A DNA stretch of 61,391 nt from NCBI GenBank assembly GCA_024234975.1, contig JACKNH010000024.1, positions 1 to 61,391 of the forward strand, written 5' to 3'. How positions within the stretch are numbered: the stretch's first letter is position 1; each line of letters opens with the position of its first letter. The notes beneath the pieces were generated by a model that saw nothing but the letters and a program-made list of their open reading frames with translations, was not told the DNA's origin and ran no database searches. Positions 24,763 through 33,367 of this stretch are shown piece after piece. The position numbers and the translations under genes are program-made. This stretch comes from Gammaproteobacteria bacterium. GTDB lineage: Bacteria; Pseudomonadota; Gammaproteobacteria; Ga0077536.

Positions 24763-25275
24763 GATTGTCGATTCGATTCAATTGCCGCGAGCGATCAAGG
24801 CTGCTATATTCGGCACCGGTTCGGATTGCCGGGCCCCTGTAATCGGCGGATAAGCTGTTGTCGTCGAAAGATTTATCGGGGGCATCTACCGGTGAAGTCT
24901 ACCAGATCGCAGTCCCGGTTGAATCAGCGAATGCGCCAGCAACCAGTCAAGGGAATCTGCTCGGGTCGGAATTGTGCCGACCAGGATCTTGAACGCAAGA
25001 CCAACACCGGCAATTAGATGCCGGCCTGGATCTGAACCCGCACATATCGCTAATCGCGATGCGATGGTGCTGAACAAACGTCGGGGAGGGAAGCAACGGT
25101 GAATCGTCGCTCCATCTCCGGATAAATAACATTGAATGTCGTCATGGCTTGTCGTCATGACGATATTTAAGGCCAGTCACGGCTGATCGCCCGTGTGCTC
25201 GTGCAATCCTCGCACGACGGCGGGTCGTACGCGATCCGATCGCCGCTCTGGCGCATTCGAAAGGTTCAATTCTTA
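24763..25275. other. 513-bp rluC-rne intergenic region, mostly the predicted rne leader
   Basis: No gene is seen. A good plus-strand promoter lies at 24782-24810 and would give an rne leader of about 460 nt. The E. coli rne mRNA also has a long leader (361 nt) through which RNase E controls its own message, so a similar role is likely here. The leader holds short repeated words (TGTCGTCATG at about 25138 and 25150). Confidence 0.6.
24782..24810 (+). promoter_or_regulatory. rne: Predicted sigma-70 promoter of rne
   Basis: TTGCCG (24782-24787), 17 bases, TATATT (24805-24810): 4/6 and 5/6 matches at ideal spacing. The start would fall near 24817, about 460 bases before the rne ATG. Confidence 0.6.
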
Positions 25276-28221
25276 ATGAAGCGTATGCTGATTAACGCAA
25301 CTCAGCGGGAAGAGTTGCGCGTGGCGCTCGTGGACGGACAACGCCTGTACGACCTCGACATCGAATCAACCAGTCACAACCAACGCAAATCCAATATCTA
25401 CAAAGCGCGTGTCATCCGCATCGAGCCCAGCCTCGAAGCGGCATTTGTCGACTACGGCGCCGACCGTCACGGCTTTCTGCCACTGAAGGAAATCGCCCGC
25501 GGCCTGTTCAAGGACAAACCCAAGACCGGCGGCCGGGTCAACATCCGGGATGTCATCGAAGAAGGCCAGGAGTTCATCGTCCAGGTTGAAAAGGATGAGC
25601 GTGGCAACAAGGGTGCGGCCCTGACGACCTTCGTCAGCCTGCCCGGCCGCTACCTGGTCGCAATGCCCAACAACCCGCGCGCCGGAGGCGTTTCGCGCCA
25701 GATCGAAGGCGATGATCGCGACGAGGCCCGCGACGCCATGGCGGAGCTGGAAATCCCTTCCAACATGGGGTTGATTCTGCGGACCGCCGGCGTCGGCAAG
25801 ACCGCCGAGGAACTGCAGTGGGATTTGGATTACCTGCTGCAATTGTGGAAGCACATCAAGGAAGCATCGGAAACCAAGGCCGCGCCGTTCCTGATTTACC
25901 AGGACGCAAATGTCGCCGTGCGCGCGATTCGCGACTACATGCGCAGCGATACCGCTGAAATCCTCATCGACGATGAAACGCTGTACAACCAGGCCTGCGA
26001 TTTCATGCAGCAGGTCATGCCACACAATCTCAAGCGATTGAAGTTGTACAAGGATGGCGTGCCGCTGTTCACCCGCTACCAGATCGAAAGCCAGATCGAA
26101 TCGGCCTTCAGCCGTACCGTGTCTTTGCGCTCGGGTGGATCGCTGGTGATTGAAGTGACCGAGGCCATGACCTCGATAGACATCAACTCCGCCCGCGCGA
26201 CCCAGGGCCAGGACATCGAGGAAACGGCGTTCAAGACCAACCTCGAAGCGGCGGACGAAATCGCCACCCAGCTGCGCCTGCGCGATGTCGGGGGCCTCAT
26301 CGTCATCGACTTCATCGACATGATGAGCGTCAAGAACCAACGCGAGGTTGAAAACCGGCTGCGTGACGCGACCAAGGTTGACCGTGCCCGCATCCAGATC
26401 GGTCGTATTTCGAAGTTCGGTCTGCTCGAAATGTCGCGTCAGCGTCTGCGGCCGTCACTCACCGATTCCAGCCATACCGTCTGTCCGCGCTGCGAAGGCC
26501 TTGGCACGATTCGCAATACCCGCAGCACCGCGCTGGCGGTCTTGCGCGTGATCGAAGAGGAATCGATGAAGGAATCCACGGCCAAGGTCGTTGCGCAGGT
26601 TCCGGTTGATGTTGCGACATTCCTGTTGAACGAGAAGCGGCGTGATGTCACGGGTATCGAGGAACGTCATGAAGTCGTCCTGTTGTTGATCCCCAATCCC
26701 AATCTGGAAACTCCGCATTTCGATGTCGAGCGTGTCCGCTCCCAGGATATTGATGCCCGCGCACCGGTGGCGCAGAGCTTTGAAATGGTCAGTGCCGAGG
26801 AAAGCCACGCGGTGACCGATGCCGCGACAACGCCGCACAAGGAAGAGCCCAAGCCAATGGTGCAGGAAGTTGCACGCGCCACGCCGATGCCGGTCGTCGC
26901 TGAAGCAGCGGCGGTTACGGCAGCCAACGGCGGCTTCTTCAAGCGGCTGTTTTCGGCAATGTTTGGTGGTGGCAGCGACGAGCCGGACAAGTCGGCAGCT
27001 GACGATCAATCACAGGCGCGACGTCACGCACGTGGCGGCGACGCCCGCGCTGAATCCTCCGCCGACGGCGGCCGGCAGGAAAGCCGTGATCGCGGCGATG
27101 GTGACCGGCGCCGTGGCAACCAGCGCCGACGCCGCGGCAAAGGTGGCGGCCAGGGCCAGGATGGTACGGCGCGCGCTGAAGGTGGCGAACAGCGTCAACG
27201 GCAACAGGAGCCGCGTGAACAACGCGAACCGCGCGCACCCAAGGAACCGAGGGAACCCAGAGAACCGCGGGAAGCACGCGAACCCAGAGGCGAACGCAAG
27301 GACGAAGATCGGCAGCAGAATCCCGCACGTGAGCAGGAAGGACGTGGTCCGCGTGAAGGTGGTGGGCGTCGCGGCCGTGGCCGAGGTGGCCGTGGCCGAG
27401 GTCAGAACCAGGCGGAGAGCGATAACGCAAACGCCGCTGCCGACAACGCAACCGCCGCGAACGAAGATTCGCAGACACAGGCAACCGAATCCACGTCGCA
27501 ACGTCCGCCGCGCCAGCCGAGCGAAGCGCAGCCACGACCGGCCCAGGGTGACGATGTAAGCACTTCGACACCGGCAGCTTCGACACCGGCAGCTTCGGCT
27601 CCGGCAGCTTCAGCGCCGGCAGCTTCGGCTCCGGCAGCTTCGGCTCCGGCAGCTTCGACTCCGGCGGCTTCGACTCCGGCGGCTTCGACTCCGGCGGCTT
27701 CGACTCCGGCGGCTTCGACTCCGGCGGCTTCGACTCCGGCGGCTTCGACTCCGGCGGCTTCAGCTCCGGCGGCTTCAGCTCCGGCGGCTTCAGCTCCGGC
27801 GGCTTCAGCTCCGGCGGCTTCAGCTCCGGCGGCTTCAGCTCCGGCGGCTTCAGCTCCGGCGGCTTCAGCTCCGGCGGCTTCAGCTCCGGCGGCTTCAGCT
27901 CCGGCGGCTTCAGCTCCGGCGGCTTCGACGCCCGCAGCCTCAGCTGTCCCTGCCCGTCCCGGCAGTCCGCCGGCGAGCAATCAGCCGCAGCAACCGCACG
28001 CGATCATGAATATTCCTGCCTCACCTTCGCCGGTGGTGTCGGCGATGAATTCGCGGCCGGCAGCGCCGGTTGCCAAGGCGGATCCCGTACCAGCACCGGT
28101 TCGCGCGGCTGAGGCGTCCGGCAATGCCGGTCAGTCGGCGCAGGCGGAAAGCAAACCTGCGCCGCGCCAGGTCGAACTGGATATTCCTTCATCCGGCAGT
28201 TCGTCCGGGACCGACCAGTAA
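25276..28221 (+). CDS. rne: Ribonuclease E
   Basis: 981 residues. The catalytic half (1 to about 500) is highly conserved: MKRMLINATQREELRVALVD, S1 domain NIYKARVIRIEPSLEAAFVDYG, DNase-I-like core with the metal Asp pair in TSIDINSARATQG and LIVIDFIDM, and the zinc-link Cys pair CPRCEGLGTIRN. The C-terminal half is low complexity: Arg/Gly- and Glu/Pro-rich RNA-binding blocks (about 590-720), then 25 tandem PAAS[T/A] units (about 765-890), then a short conserved-looking tail. It cuts single-stranded RNA at AU-rich sites and scaffolds the degradosome. The MKRML start is fixed by homology; an upstream in-frame start at 25195 is not used in homologues. Confidence 0.96.
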   Translation: MKRMLINATQREELRVALVDGQRLYDLDIESTSHNQRKSNIYKARVIRIEPSLEAAFVDYGADRHGFLPLKEIARGLFKDKPKTGGRVNIRDVIEEGQEFIVQVEKDERGNKGAALTTFVSLPGRYLVAMPNNPRAGGVSRQIEGDDRDEARDAMAELEIPSNMGLILRTAGVGKTAEELQWDLDYLLQLWKHIKEASETKAAPFLIYQDANVAVRAIRDYMRSDTAEILIDDETLYNQACDFMQQVMPHNLKRLKLYKDGVPLFTRYQIESQIESAFSRTVSLRSGGSLVIEVTEAMTSIDINSARATQGQDIEETAFKTNLEAADEIATQLRLRDVGGLIVIDFIDMMSVKNQREVENRLRDATKVDRARIQIGRISKFGLLEMSRQRLRPSLTDSSHTVCPRCEGLGTIRNTRSTALAVLRVIEEESMKESTAKVVAQVPVDVATFLLNEKRRDVTGIEERHEVVLLLIPNPNLETPHFDVERVRSQDIDARAPVAQSFEMVSAEESHAVTDAATTPHKEEPKPMVQEVARATPMPVVAEAAAVTAANGGFFKRLFSAMFGGGSDEPDKSAADDQSQARRHARGGDARAESSADGGRQESRDRGDGDRRRGNQRRRRGKGGGQGQDGTARAEGGEQRQRQQEPREQREPRAPKEPREPREPREAREPRGERKDEDRQQNPAREQEGRGPREGGGRRGRGRGGRGRGQNQAESDNANAAADNATAANEDSQTQATESTSQRPPRQPSEAQPRPAQGDDVSTSTPAASTPAASAPAASAPAASAPAASAPAASTPAASTPAASTPAASTPAASTPAASTPAASTPAASAPAASAPAASAPAASAPAASAPAASAPAASAPAASAPAASAPAASAPAASAPAASTPAASAVPARPGSPPASNQPQQPHAIMNIPASPSPVVSAMNSRPAAPVAKADPVPAPVRAAEASGNAGQSAQAESKPAPRQVELDIPSSGSSSGTDQ
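27571..27945 (+). repeat. 25 tandem 15-bp units inside rne, encoding PAAS[T/A]
   Basis: Units begin CCGGC[A/G]GCTTC. The first six vary (GCA Ala codons, mixed third positions). Then runs of near-identical units follow, first CCGGCGGCTTCGACT and then CCGGCGGCTTCAGCT, and the array closes with two diverged units. The order of variants suggests growth by recent duplication in two steps. The frame is kept throughout. Confidence 0.95.
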
Positions 28222-28236
28222 TCCCATCATCACTCA

Positions 28237-28266
28237 CAGCGCACCCCATTGGCAGGGGGTGCGCTG
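28237..28266 (+). terminator. Strong hairpin after rne
   Basis: CAGCGCACCCC (28237-28247) pairs with GGGGTGCGCTG (28256-28266), an 11-bp perfect stem. There is no T-run. It ends 19 bases before the next ATG, so it may be a 3' barrier for rne mRNA or limit read-through into the beta-CASP gene. Confidence 0.5.
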
Positions 28267-28285
28267 CCCATGACAGGAGGCGCTT

Positions 28286-29701
28286 ATGGCGACGTCTGGG
28301 CAGGACAGTGGTATACGTTTGCGGTTCTACGGCGCCGCCGGCGAAGTCACCGGGTCATGTCATATCCTCGAAGTCGGTGAACAACGCATTCTCCTGGACT
28401 GTGGAATGATCCAGGGCAGCGCCAGGGATGAAGCGCGCAACAGCAATCCCTTCCCCTTTAAACTCGATGACATCAATGCGGTGGTATTGAGCCATGCGCA
28501 TGTCGATCACTCCGGACGACTGCCACTATTGGTAAAACGCGGATATCGCGGCCCGATACATGCGCACCGGGCCACTCGAGATCTTTGCCGCATTCTGTTG
28601 CGGGACAGTGCATCGCTCGCCGAGCGCGACGCCGACTACCAGAATCGCCGGCGCGCCCGCAAAGGGCTGCAACCGATTGATGTGCTGTACGACAAGGAGG
28701 ACGTGGATAACTGCATCAAGCAGTTCGAAGTCAACGGCTACGAGAAGCCCTGCGAAATCCTGCCTGGCATCACGCTTTGTTTTCATGACGCAGGCCATAT
28801 CCTCGGCTCGTGCAGTGTCGATCTCGACATAACCCATCAAGGTCATCGCCGTCGGATCGTGTTCAGTGGCGACCTTGGCCAGTACGACGCACCCATTCTT
28901 GAAGATCCCGCCACCTTGAAAGATGCCGACCTCGTGCTGATGGAAAGCACCTACGGCGGCCGACGCCACCGTTCACATCACGAGACCATCAAGGAAATCG
29001 GCGAGGTCATCGCCAACGCCGAGCATCATCGCGGGAATATCCTGATTCCAGCCTTTGCGCTTGGCCGATCACAGGAAGTGCTGTACCTGCTCGGCAAACA
29101 CTACGACGAATGGGGGCTTGAGCGCTGGCGGATTTTCCTCGACAGCCCGATGGCGGTCGAAGCGACCCAGGTGTACTGGGACTACCCGCATCTGTACGAC
29201 GAAGACGCCACCAACCTGCGGCGGCAACTCGAGCACATGCCGGTGCTGAGAAATCTCCACCTGACGCGGTCGCCGGACGAATCAAGGATGATCAACCGGA
29301 TTGAGAATGGCGCAATCATCATTGCCGGCTCCGGCATGTGTACCGGCGGCCGCATACTTCACCATCTCAAACACAATGTCTGGCGCAAGACTGCCCACAT
29401 CATGATCATCGGCTACCAGGCGCCCGGCACGCTGGGTCGACGACTGGTCGACGGCAATCAGTATGTCCGGATTTACGGCGAAGCGATGCGGGTCAATGCC
29501 ACGGTGCACACAATTGGTGGATTATCGGCGCATGGTGACGAAGACGATCTGGCACGCTGGTTCAGCAGTTTTTCACCGCCGCCGCACGTCTGCCTTGTCC
29601 ACGGGGAGGACAAGGCCAGGGAGGCGATGGCGGCGCGGCTACAGCGCGAGTTCGCCGCATCCACGACGATTCCCGGACCGGGAGACGTACTGACGGTGTG
29701 A
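28286..29701 (+). CDS. Beta-CASP metallo-beta-lactamase-fold RNA hydrolase
   Basis: 471 residues of the YSH1/CPSF-like group. The metal centre is in LSHAHVDHSGRLPLL, with CFHDAGHILGSC and VFSGDLGQYDAPIL supplying further ligands. The beta-CASP insertion has MESTYGGRRHRSH, and the C-terminal motifs include GSGMCTGGRILHHL and GGLSAHGDEDDL. Such proteins are predicted RNA exo/endonucleases; bacterial non-RNase-J members are little studied. It lies directly after rne on the same strand, suggesting a role in RNA processing. Confidence 0.9.
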   Translation: MATSGQDSGIRLRFYGAAGEVTGSCHILEVGEQRILLDCGMIQGSARDEARNSNPFPFKLDDINAVVLSHAHVDHSGRLPLLVKRGYRGPIHAHRATRDLCRILLRDSASLAERDADYQNRRRARKGLQPIDVLYDKEDVDNCIKQFEVNGYEKPCEILPGITLCFHDAGHILGSCSVDLDITHQGHRRRIVFSGDLGQYDAPILEDPATLKDADLVLMESTYGGRRHRSHHETIKEIGEVIANAEHHRGNILIPAFALGRSQEVLYLLGKHYDEWGLERWRIFLDSPMAVEATQVYWDYPHLYDEDATNLRRQLEHMPVLRNLHLTRSPDESRMINRIENGAIIIAGSGMCTGGRILHHLKHNVWRKTAHIMIIGYQAPGTLGRRLVDGNQYVRIYGEAMRVNATVHTIGGLSAHGDEDDLARWFSSFSPPPHVCLVHGEDKAREAMAARLQREFAASTTIPGPGDVLTV

Positions 29702-29716
29702 AGTCAGTTCACCGGG

Positions 29717-31279
29717 TTACATTTCACGCGTGCCGTGGAATGTAATCTCCGGCCAACGCTCCACTGCAAGATCAAGCACCGCCCGGCTCGGCGCCAGGAA
29801 CGCCAGCGCACCGCTCGCATCCACGGCGATGCGCTCGGGCTGTTTGTCCTTGAGCTTGTCCAATTCGGCCGGGGACTTTGAACTCAGCCAACGTACAGTG
29901 TGAATAGTCACCGGTTCGAAAGTGGCTTCAACGCCGTATTCGTGCTGCAGGCGCCAGGCCACGACATCGAACTGGAGTGCACCGACAGCGCCGAGAATGA
30001 GGTCGCTGCCTTCGATGCGCTTGAACACCTGCACCGCCCCTTCTTCACCGATCTGCTGCAAGCCTTTTTGCAGCGCCTTCATACGCAACGGATCACGCAG
30101 AACCGCGCGGCGGAACAATTCGGGCGCGAAATACGGAATACCGGTGAATTTGAGTTTCTCACCGCGGGTGAACGTATCGCCAATCTGAATCGTGCCGTGA
30201 TTGTGCAGACCGATGATGTCGCCCGGCCAGGCCTCTTCCGAGCGCTCGCGATTCTCTGCCATGAATGTCACGGCGTTGGATATCTGCACGTCCCGACCAA
30301 GGCGAACGTGGTGCAGCTTCATGCCGGATTCAAAGTGGCCGGACACCACGCGCATGAAGGCAATGCGATCACGATGAGCGGGATCCATGTTGGCCTGGAT
30401 CTTGAACACGAAGCCGGAAAAATCCTCCTCATCCGGCCGCACCACGCGCGTCGTTGTCTCACGGGGTTGTGGCGTCGGCGCCATGACGACAAACCGGTCC
30501 AGCATTTCGCGCACACCGAAATCGTTCAAGGCGGTGCCGAAGAATACCGGTGACATCGCGCCTTTGAGGAATTCATCCATCTCGAAGGCGAAACCCGCAC
30601 CTTCAACCAATTCAATCTCGTCGCGCAGACGCGCGATTTCATATTCGCTATCGGGTGGCGGCGCTTCAAGTGTGTAGCGGGCGGGTTCATCCTCGTCGCG
30701 ATCCTGATAAAGCAGCAGCGAGCGCCGATCAAACTCGTAAATGCCCTTGAACGTTTTGCCTGAACCGATCGGCCAGGTTACAGGCGCACATCGAATATTG
30801 AGAATGCGCTCGATTTCATCGAACAAGTCCAGCGGATCGCGGCTTTCCCGATCCAGCTTGTTGATGAAGGTGACGATCGGCGTATCGCGCAGCCGGCAGA
30901 CTTCCATCAAGCGGATGGTGCGTTCCTCGACGCCTTTTGCCGCGTCGATCACCATCAATGCACAGTCGACTGCGGTCAACGTCCGGTAGGTATCTTCCGA
31001 GAAGTCTTCATGGCCGGGCGTATCCAGCAGATTGACGACATGATCCGCGTAGTCCAGCTGCATGACCGAAGAAGTCACGGAAATGCCTCGGCTCTTTTCA
31101 ATTTCCATCCAGTCGGACCGGGCATGACGTCCGCTCTTGCGGCCTTTGACCGTGCCGGCGACCTGAATCGCGCCACCGTGCAACAGCAGCTTTTCGGTAA
31201 TCGTCGTCTTACCGGCATCGGGGTGCGAAATGATCGCAAAAGTGCGCCGGCGATTGATTTCGTCGTGAAGCTCGGACAT
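29717..31279 (-). CDS. prfC: Peptide chain release factor 3
   Basis: 520 residues. GTPase G1 SHPDAGKTTITEKLL, G3 DTPGHEDFSEDTYRTL, G4 TFINKLDRESRD, then EF-Tu-like domain II and the RF3 C-terminal domain. It recycles RF1 and RF2 from terminating ribosomes. Twelve bases separate it from the upstream acpS, so it may be in the same operon. Complete. Confidence 0.97.
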   Translation of the reverse strand: MSELHDEINRRRTFAIISHPDAGKTTITEKLLLHGGAIQVAGTVKGRKSGRHARSDWMEIEKSRGISVTSSVMQLDYADHVVNLLDTPGHEDFSEDTYRTLTAVDCALMVIDAAKGVEERTIRLMEVCRLRDTPIVTFINKLDRESRDPLDLFDEIERILNIRCAPVTWPIGSGKTFKGIYEFDRRSLLLYQDRDEDEPARYTLEAPPPDSEYEIARLRDEIELVEGAGFAFEMDEFLKGAMSPVFFGTALNDFGVREMLDRFVVMAPTPQPRETTTRVVRPDEEDFSGFVFKIQANMDPAHRDRIAFMRVVSGHFESGMKLHHVRLGRDVQISNAVTFMAENRERSEEAWPGDIIGLHNHGTIQIGDTFTRGEKLKFTGIPYFAPELFRRAVLRDPLRMKALQKGLQQIGEEGAVQVFKRIEGSDLILGAVGALQFDVVAWRLQHEYGVEATFEPVTIHTVRWLSSKSPAELDKLKDKQPERIAVDASGALAFLAPSRAVLDLAVERWPEITFHGTREM

Positions 31280-31291
31280 TCCAGGAAACTC

Positions 31292-31672
31292 TCAGTCTGA
31301 TTCCAGGACAACCACTGCGGCGGCATAGCCACCTTCATCGGTCATCGATACATGGCTGCCGCTGATACCCATCCGCCTGGCGTGATCCTGCGCATTCCCG
31401 TGCAGCACGAGGTTGGGCTTGCCGCTGCGTTCCTGCACCACACCGATCTGACGCGGCGCGACGCCTTGTCTGAAACCCGTGCCAAGCGCTTTCGAACAGG
31501 CTTCCTTCACGGCAAATCGCATCGCGATGAAGCGTGCCGGTGCGGTCACGCGTGGCAACCAGGCCAGCTCCTCCGGCGTCAGCACCTTGCGCGCAAACCG
31601 ATCGCCAAAACGCTGGTAAGCCGCGGCGACGCGCGACATCTCCACCAGATCGATACCCAGGCCTCGAATCAC
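31292..31672 (-). CDS. acpS: Holo-ACP synthase
   Basis: 126 residues. IRGLGIDLVEMSRVAAAYQR and RFAVKEACSKALGTG hold the Asp and Glu metal ligands of the family. It transfers 4'-phosphopantetheine to the acyl carrier protein (here at 15880). It starts with GTG at 31672, overlapping the pdxJ stop (GTGA). The pdxJ-acpS pair is conserved. Confidence 0.96.
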   Translation of the reverse strand: MIRGLGIDLVEMSRVAAAYQRFGDRFARKVLTPEELAWLPRVTAPARFIAMRFAVKEACSKALGTGFRQGVAPRQIGVVQERSGKPNLVLHGNAQDHARRMGISGSHVSMTDEGGYAAAVVVLESD

Positions 31673-32403
31673 GCGCTCCTGGCCTCCACCAGCAAAGTCT
31701 TCATGTCGGCGACCGCCTGACTCATTCCGGACAGTACCGCGCGACAGACAATGGCGTGTCCTATGTTGAGCTCGATGAATTCCGGCAGCGCCGCGACGGG
31801 AAGCACGTTGTGATAATTCAGGCCGTGACCGGCATTGACGCGCAGACCTTCGTCTGCCGCACGCCGGGCACCGTCGCGGATTGCTTCAAAAGCCTCGTGC
31901 ATTTCAGCCGCGGAGGTGGCGTCGGCGTAGCGGCCGGTATGCAACTCGACGTACGGCGCACCGCTCTGGCGGGCTGCCTTGATCTGCCGCACATCGGCAT
32001 CGATGAACAAGGACACCAGAATGCCGGCCTCGGAAAGACGGGCGACCGTCGCCTTCAACGGTTCAAGTTGCCCGGCAACATCCAGCCCGCCTTCGGTCGT
32101 CAATTCCTCTCGACGCTCCGGCACCAGGCAACAGAACGCGGGTTGGATGCGTTCCGCTATCGCGACCATGTCACTGGTGGCTGCCATCTCCAGGTTCAAC
32201 CGCGTCTCCACGGTCTGCTGCAGTATTTCGATGTCGCGTAACTGGATGTGACGACGATCCTCACGCAGGTGCGCGGTGATGCCGTCGGCGCCGGCCTGTT
32301 CGGCCAGTGATGCGGCAAACACCGGGTCCGGGTAACGGCAGCCGCGCTGTTGGCGCAGCGTGGCGACGTGGTCAATGTTGACACCCAGTTTTACAGGTTC
32401 CAT
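31669..32403 (-). CDS. pdxJ: Pyridoxine 5'-phosphate synthase
   Basis: 244 residues, TIM barrel. LGVNIDHVATLRQQRGCRYPDPV and GADGITAHLREDRRHI carry the catalytic His and Glu. NAGHGLNYHNV is the C-terminal phosphate loop. It makes vitamin B6 phosphate from 1-deoxyxylulose phosphate and aminoacetone phosphate. It lies 179 bases after recO; a 21-bp tandem repeat fills part of that gap. Confidence 0.97.
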   Translation of the reverse strand: MEPVKLGVNIDHVATLRQQRGCRYPDPVFAASLAEQAGADGITAHLREDRRHIQLRDIEILQQTVETRLNLEMAATSDMVAIAERIQPAFCCLVPERREELTTEGGLDVAGQLEPLKATVARLSEAGILVSLFIDADVRQIKAARQSGAPYVELHTGRYADATSAAEMHEAFEAIRDGARRAADEGLRVNAGHGLNYHNVLPVAALPEFIELNIGHAIVCRAVLSGMSQAVADMKTLLVEARSA

Positions 32404-32456
32404 CGGCGTGACTTTGCTGGCGGCGGTAAAGGAGGCGCAATTCTAAAGTACAGCAA

Positions 32457-32540
32457 GCTGCCGGCAAAGCCGCAGGTGCTGCCGGCAAAGCCGCAGGTGC
32501 TGACGGCAAAGCCGCAGGTGCTGACGGCAAAGCCGCAGGT
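32457..32540. repeat. 21-bp minisatellite, four units, between recO and pdxJ
   Basis: Four 21-base units GCTG[C/A]CGGCAAAGCCGCAGGT in exact tandem, followed by a partial unit. The sequence differs at 3 of 21 positions from the array in zipA at 48854-48916. It is transcribed with the operon but lies outside both genes. Confidence 0.9.
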
Positions 32541-32582
32541 GCTGCAGTCAGCGATGCGGGGGCAGAACCTCAATCGCGCGAC

Positions 32583-33299
32583 TCAGTCCTCGTCACTGTC
32601 ACGGCCGGTGCGAAACAACGCCCGGCTTCGCAAGGGTTTGGGTCCCAGATGCGGCCTCAGCAGGGCCCGCATCAGACGTTTGGCCTCGAGCAGGGTGCGT
32701 GGGTCGTCCAGATTCTCGGCGTCCAATGCCAGTAGCGTCGCGCCATGCACGGTGAGGCCGCCCGCTGCTGTCTCGCAGCGCATCGGACCCTGCTCCGGCA
32801 GGTATTCGTAGACCGCTTCTGCCGTCACGGGTTGCCGGTCGTGTGCGGTCATGGCCAACGATAGTGCGTAACCCATGACTTCGAGCAGACGTTTTTCGAA
32901 GATCCGCAAGGCCGGTTCAGCTGCCGTATCCATTGCCAGGGTCCGGATTGCCTGGTTGTACGCGGCAAACAATGCCGGATCGGCATCACCCCGGCCGACC
33001 ATGCGCAGCGTGATTTCATTAATGTAGAACCCGCTGTAAAGGTTATCGCCTGTGAGCAAGAGCGGCGCGCCCGCAGGCTCAAACGAAGTCAGGTTGTGCA
33101 GCTCACCGCTACCGGTCCAGGACACCAACAACGGCTGGAACGGTTGCAGCTCGCCGCTTATCCGAGGTTTGCGCCGTGCGCCACGACAGACAAGGCTGAC
33201 GCGGCCATGGTCGCGCGTCAGGGCCTCCAGCAGGAAACTTGATTCACGATAGTCCCGACGGTGGATGACAAACGCGGGTTGCAGGACGACCGGCGTCAT
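32583..33299 (-). CDS. recO: DNA repair protein RecO
   Basis: 238 residues: N-terminal OB fold (QPAFVIHRRDYRESSFLLEALTRDHGRVSLVCRG), then the helical RecO_C domain with NLYSGFYINEITLRMV. It loads RecA onto SSB-coated gaps with RecR. It follows era in the conserved rnc-era-recO-pdxJ-acpS order, after a 68-bp gap. No zinc motif is visible, as in many gammaproteobacterial RecO proteins. Confidence 0.94.
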   Translation of the reverse strand: MTPVVLQPAFVIHRRDYRESSFLLEALTRDHGRVSLVCRGARRKPRISGELQPFQPLLVSWTGSGELHNLTSFEPAGAPLLLTGDNLYSGFYINEITLRMVGRGDADPALFAAYNQAIRTLAMDTAAEPALRIFEKRLLEVMGYALSLAMTAHDRQPVTAEAVYEYLPEQGPMRCETAAGGLTVHGATLLALDAENLDDPRTLLEAKRLMRALLRPHLGPKPLRSRALFRTGRDSDED

Positions 33300-33367
33300 G
33301 GCCAGCGGGTTCCTTCAGGCGGCCGGCCGCCAGGCACTTCCGGCACACAATGACCCGTGGTACACGA

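Noticed and set aside
27571..27945. Possible CRISPR array in rne
   Set aside because: Units of 15 bp are contiguous and coding; there are no spacers.
27402..27980. Antisense frame rich in E-A-A-G/V repeats over the rne tail
   Set aside because: It is only the mirror of the 15-bp coding repeat and has no start context or motif.
32457..32540. Possible CRISPR array
   Set aside because: The 21-bp units abut each other with no spacers and there are no cas genes.
32391..32573. Small cysteine-rich frame (STCGFAV repeats) over the recO-pdxJ minisatellite
   Set aside because: It begins with TTG, has no ribosome site, and its regular Cys spacing is just the 21-bp repeat read in another frame.
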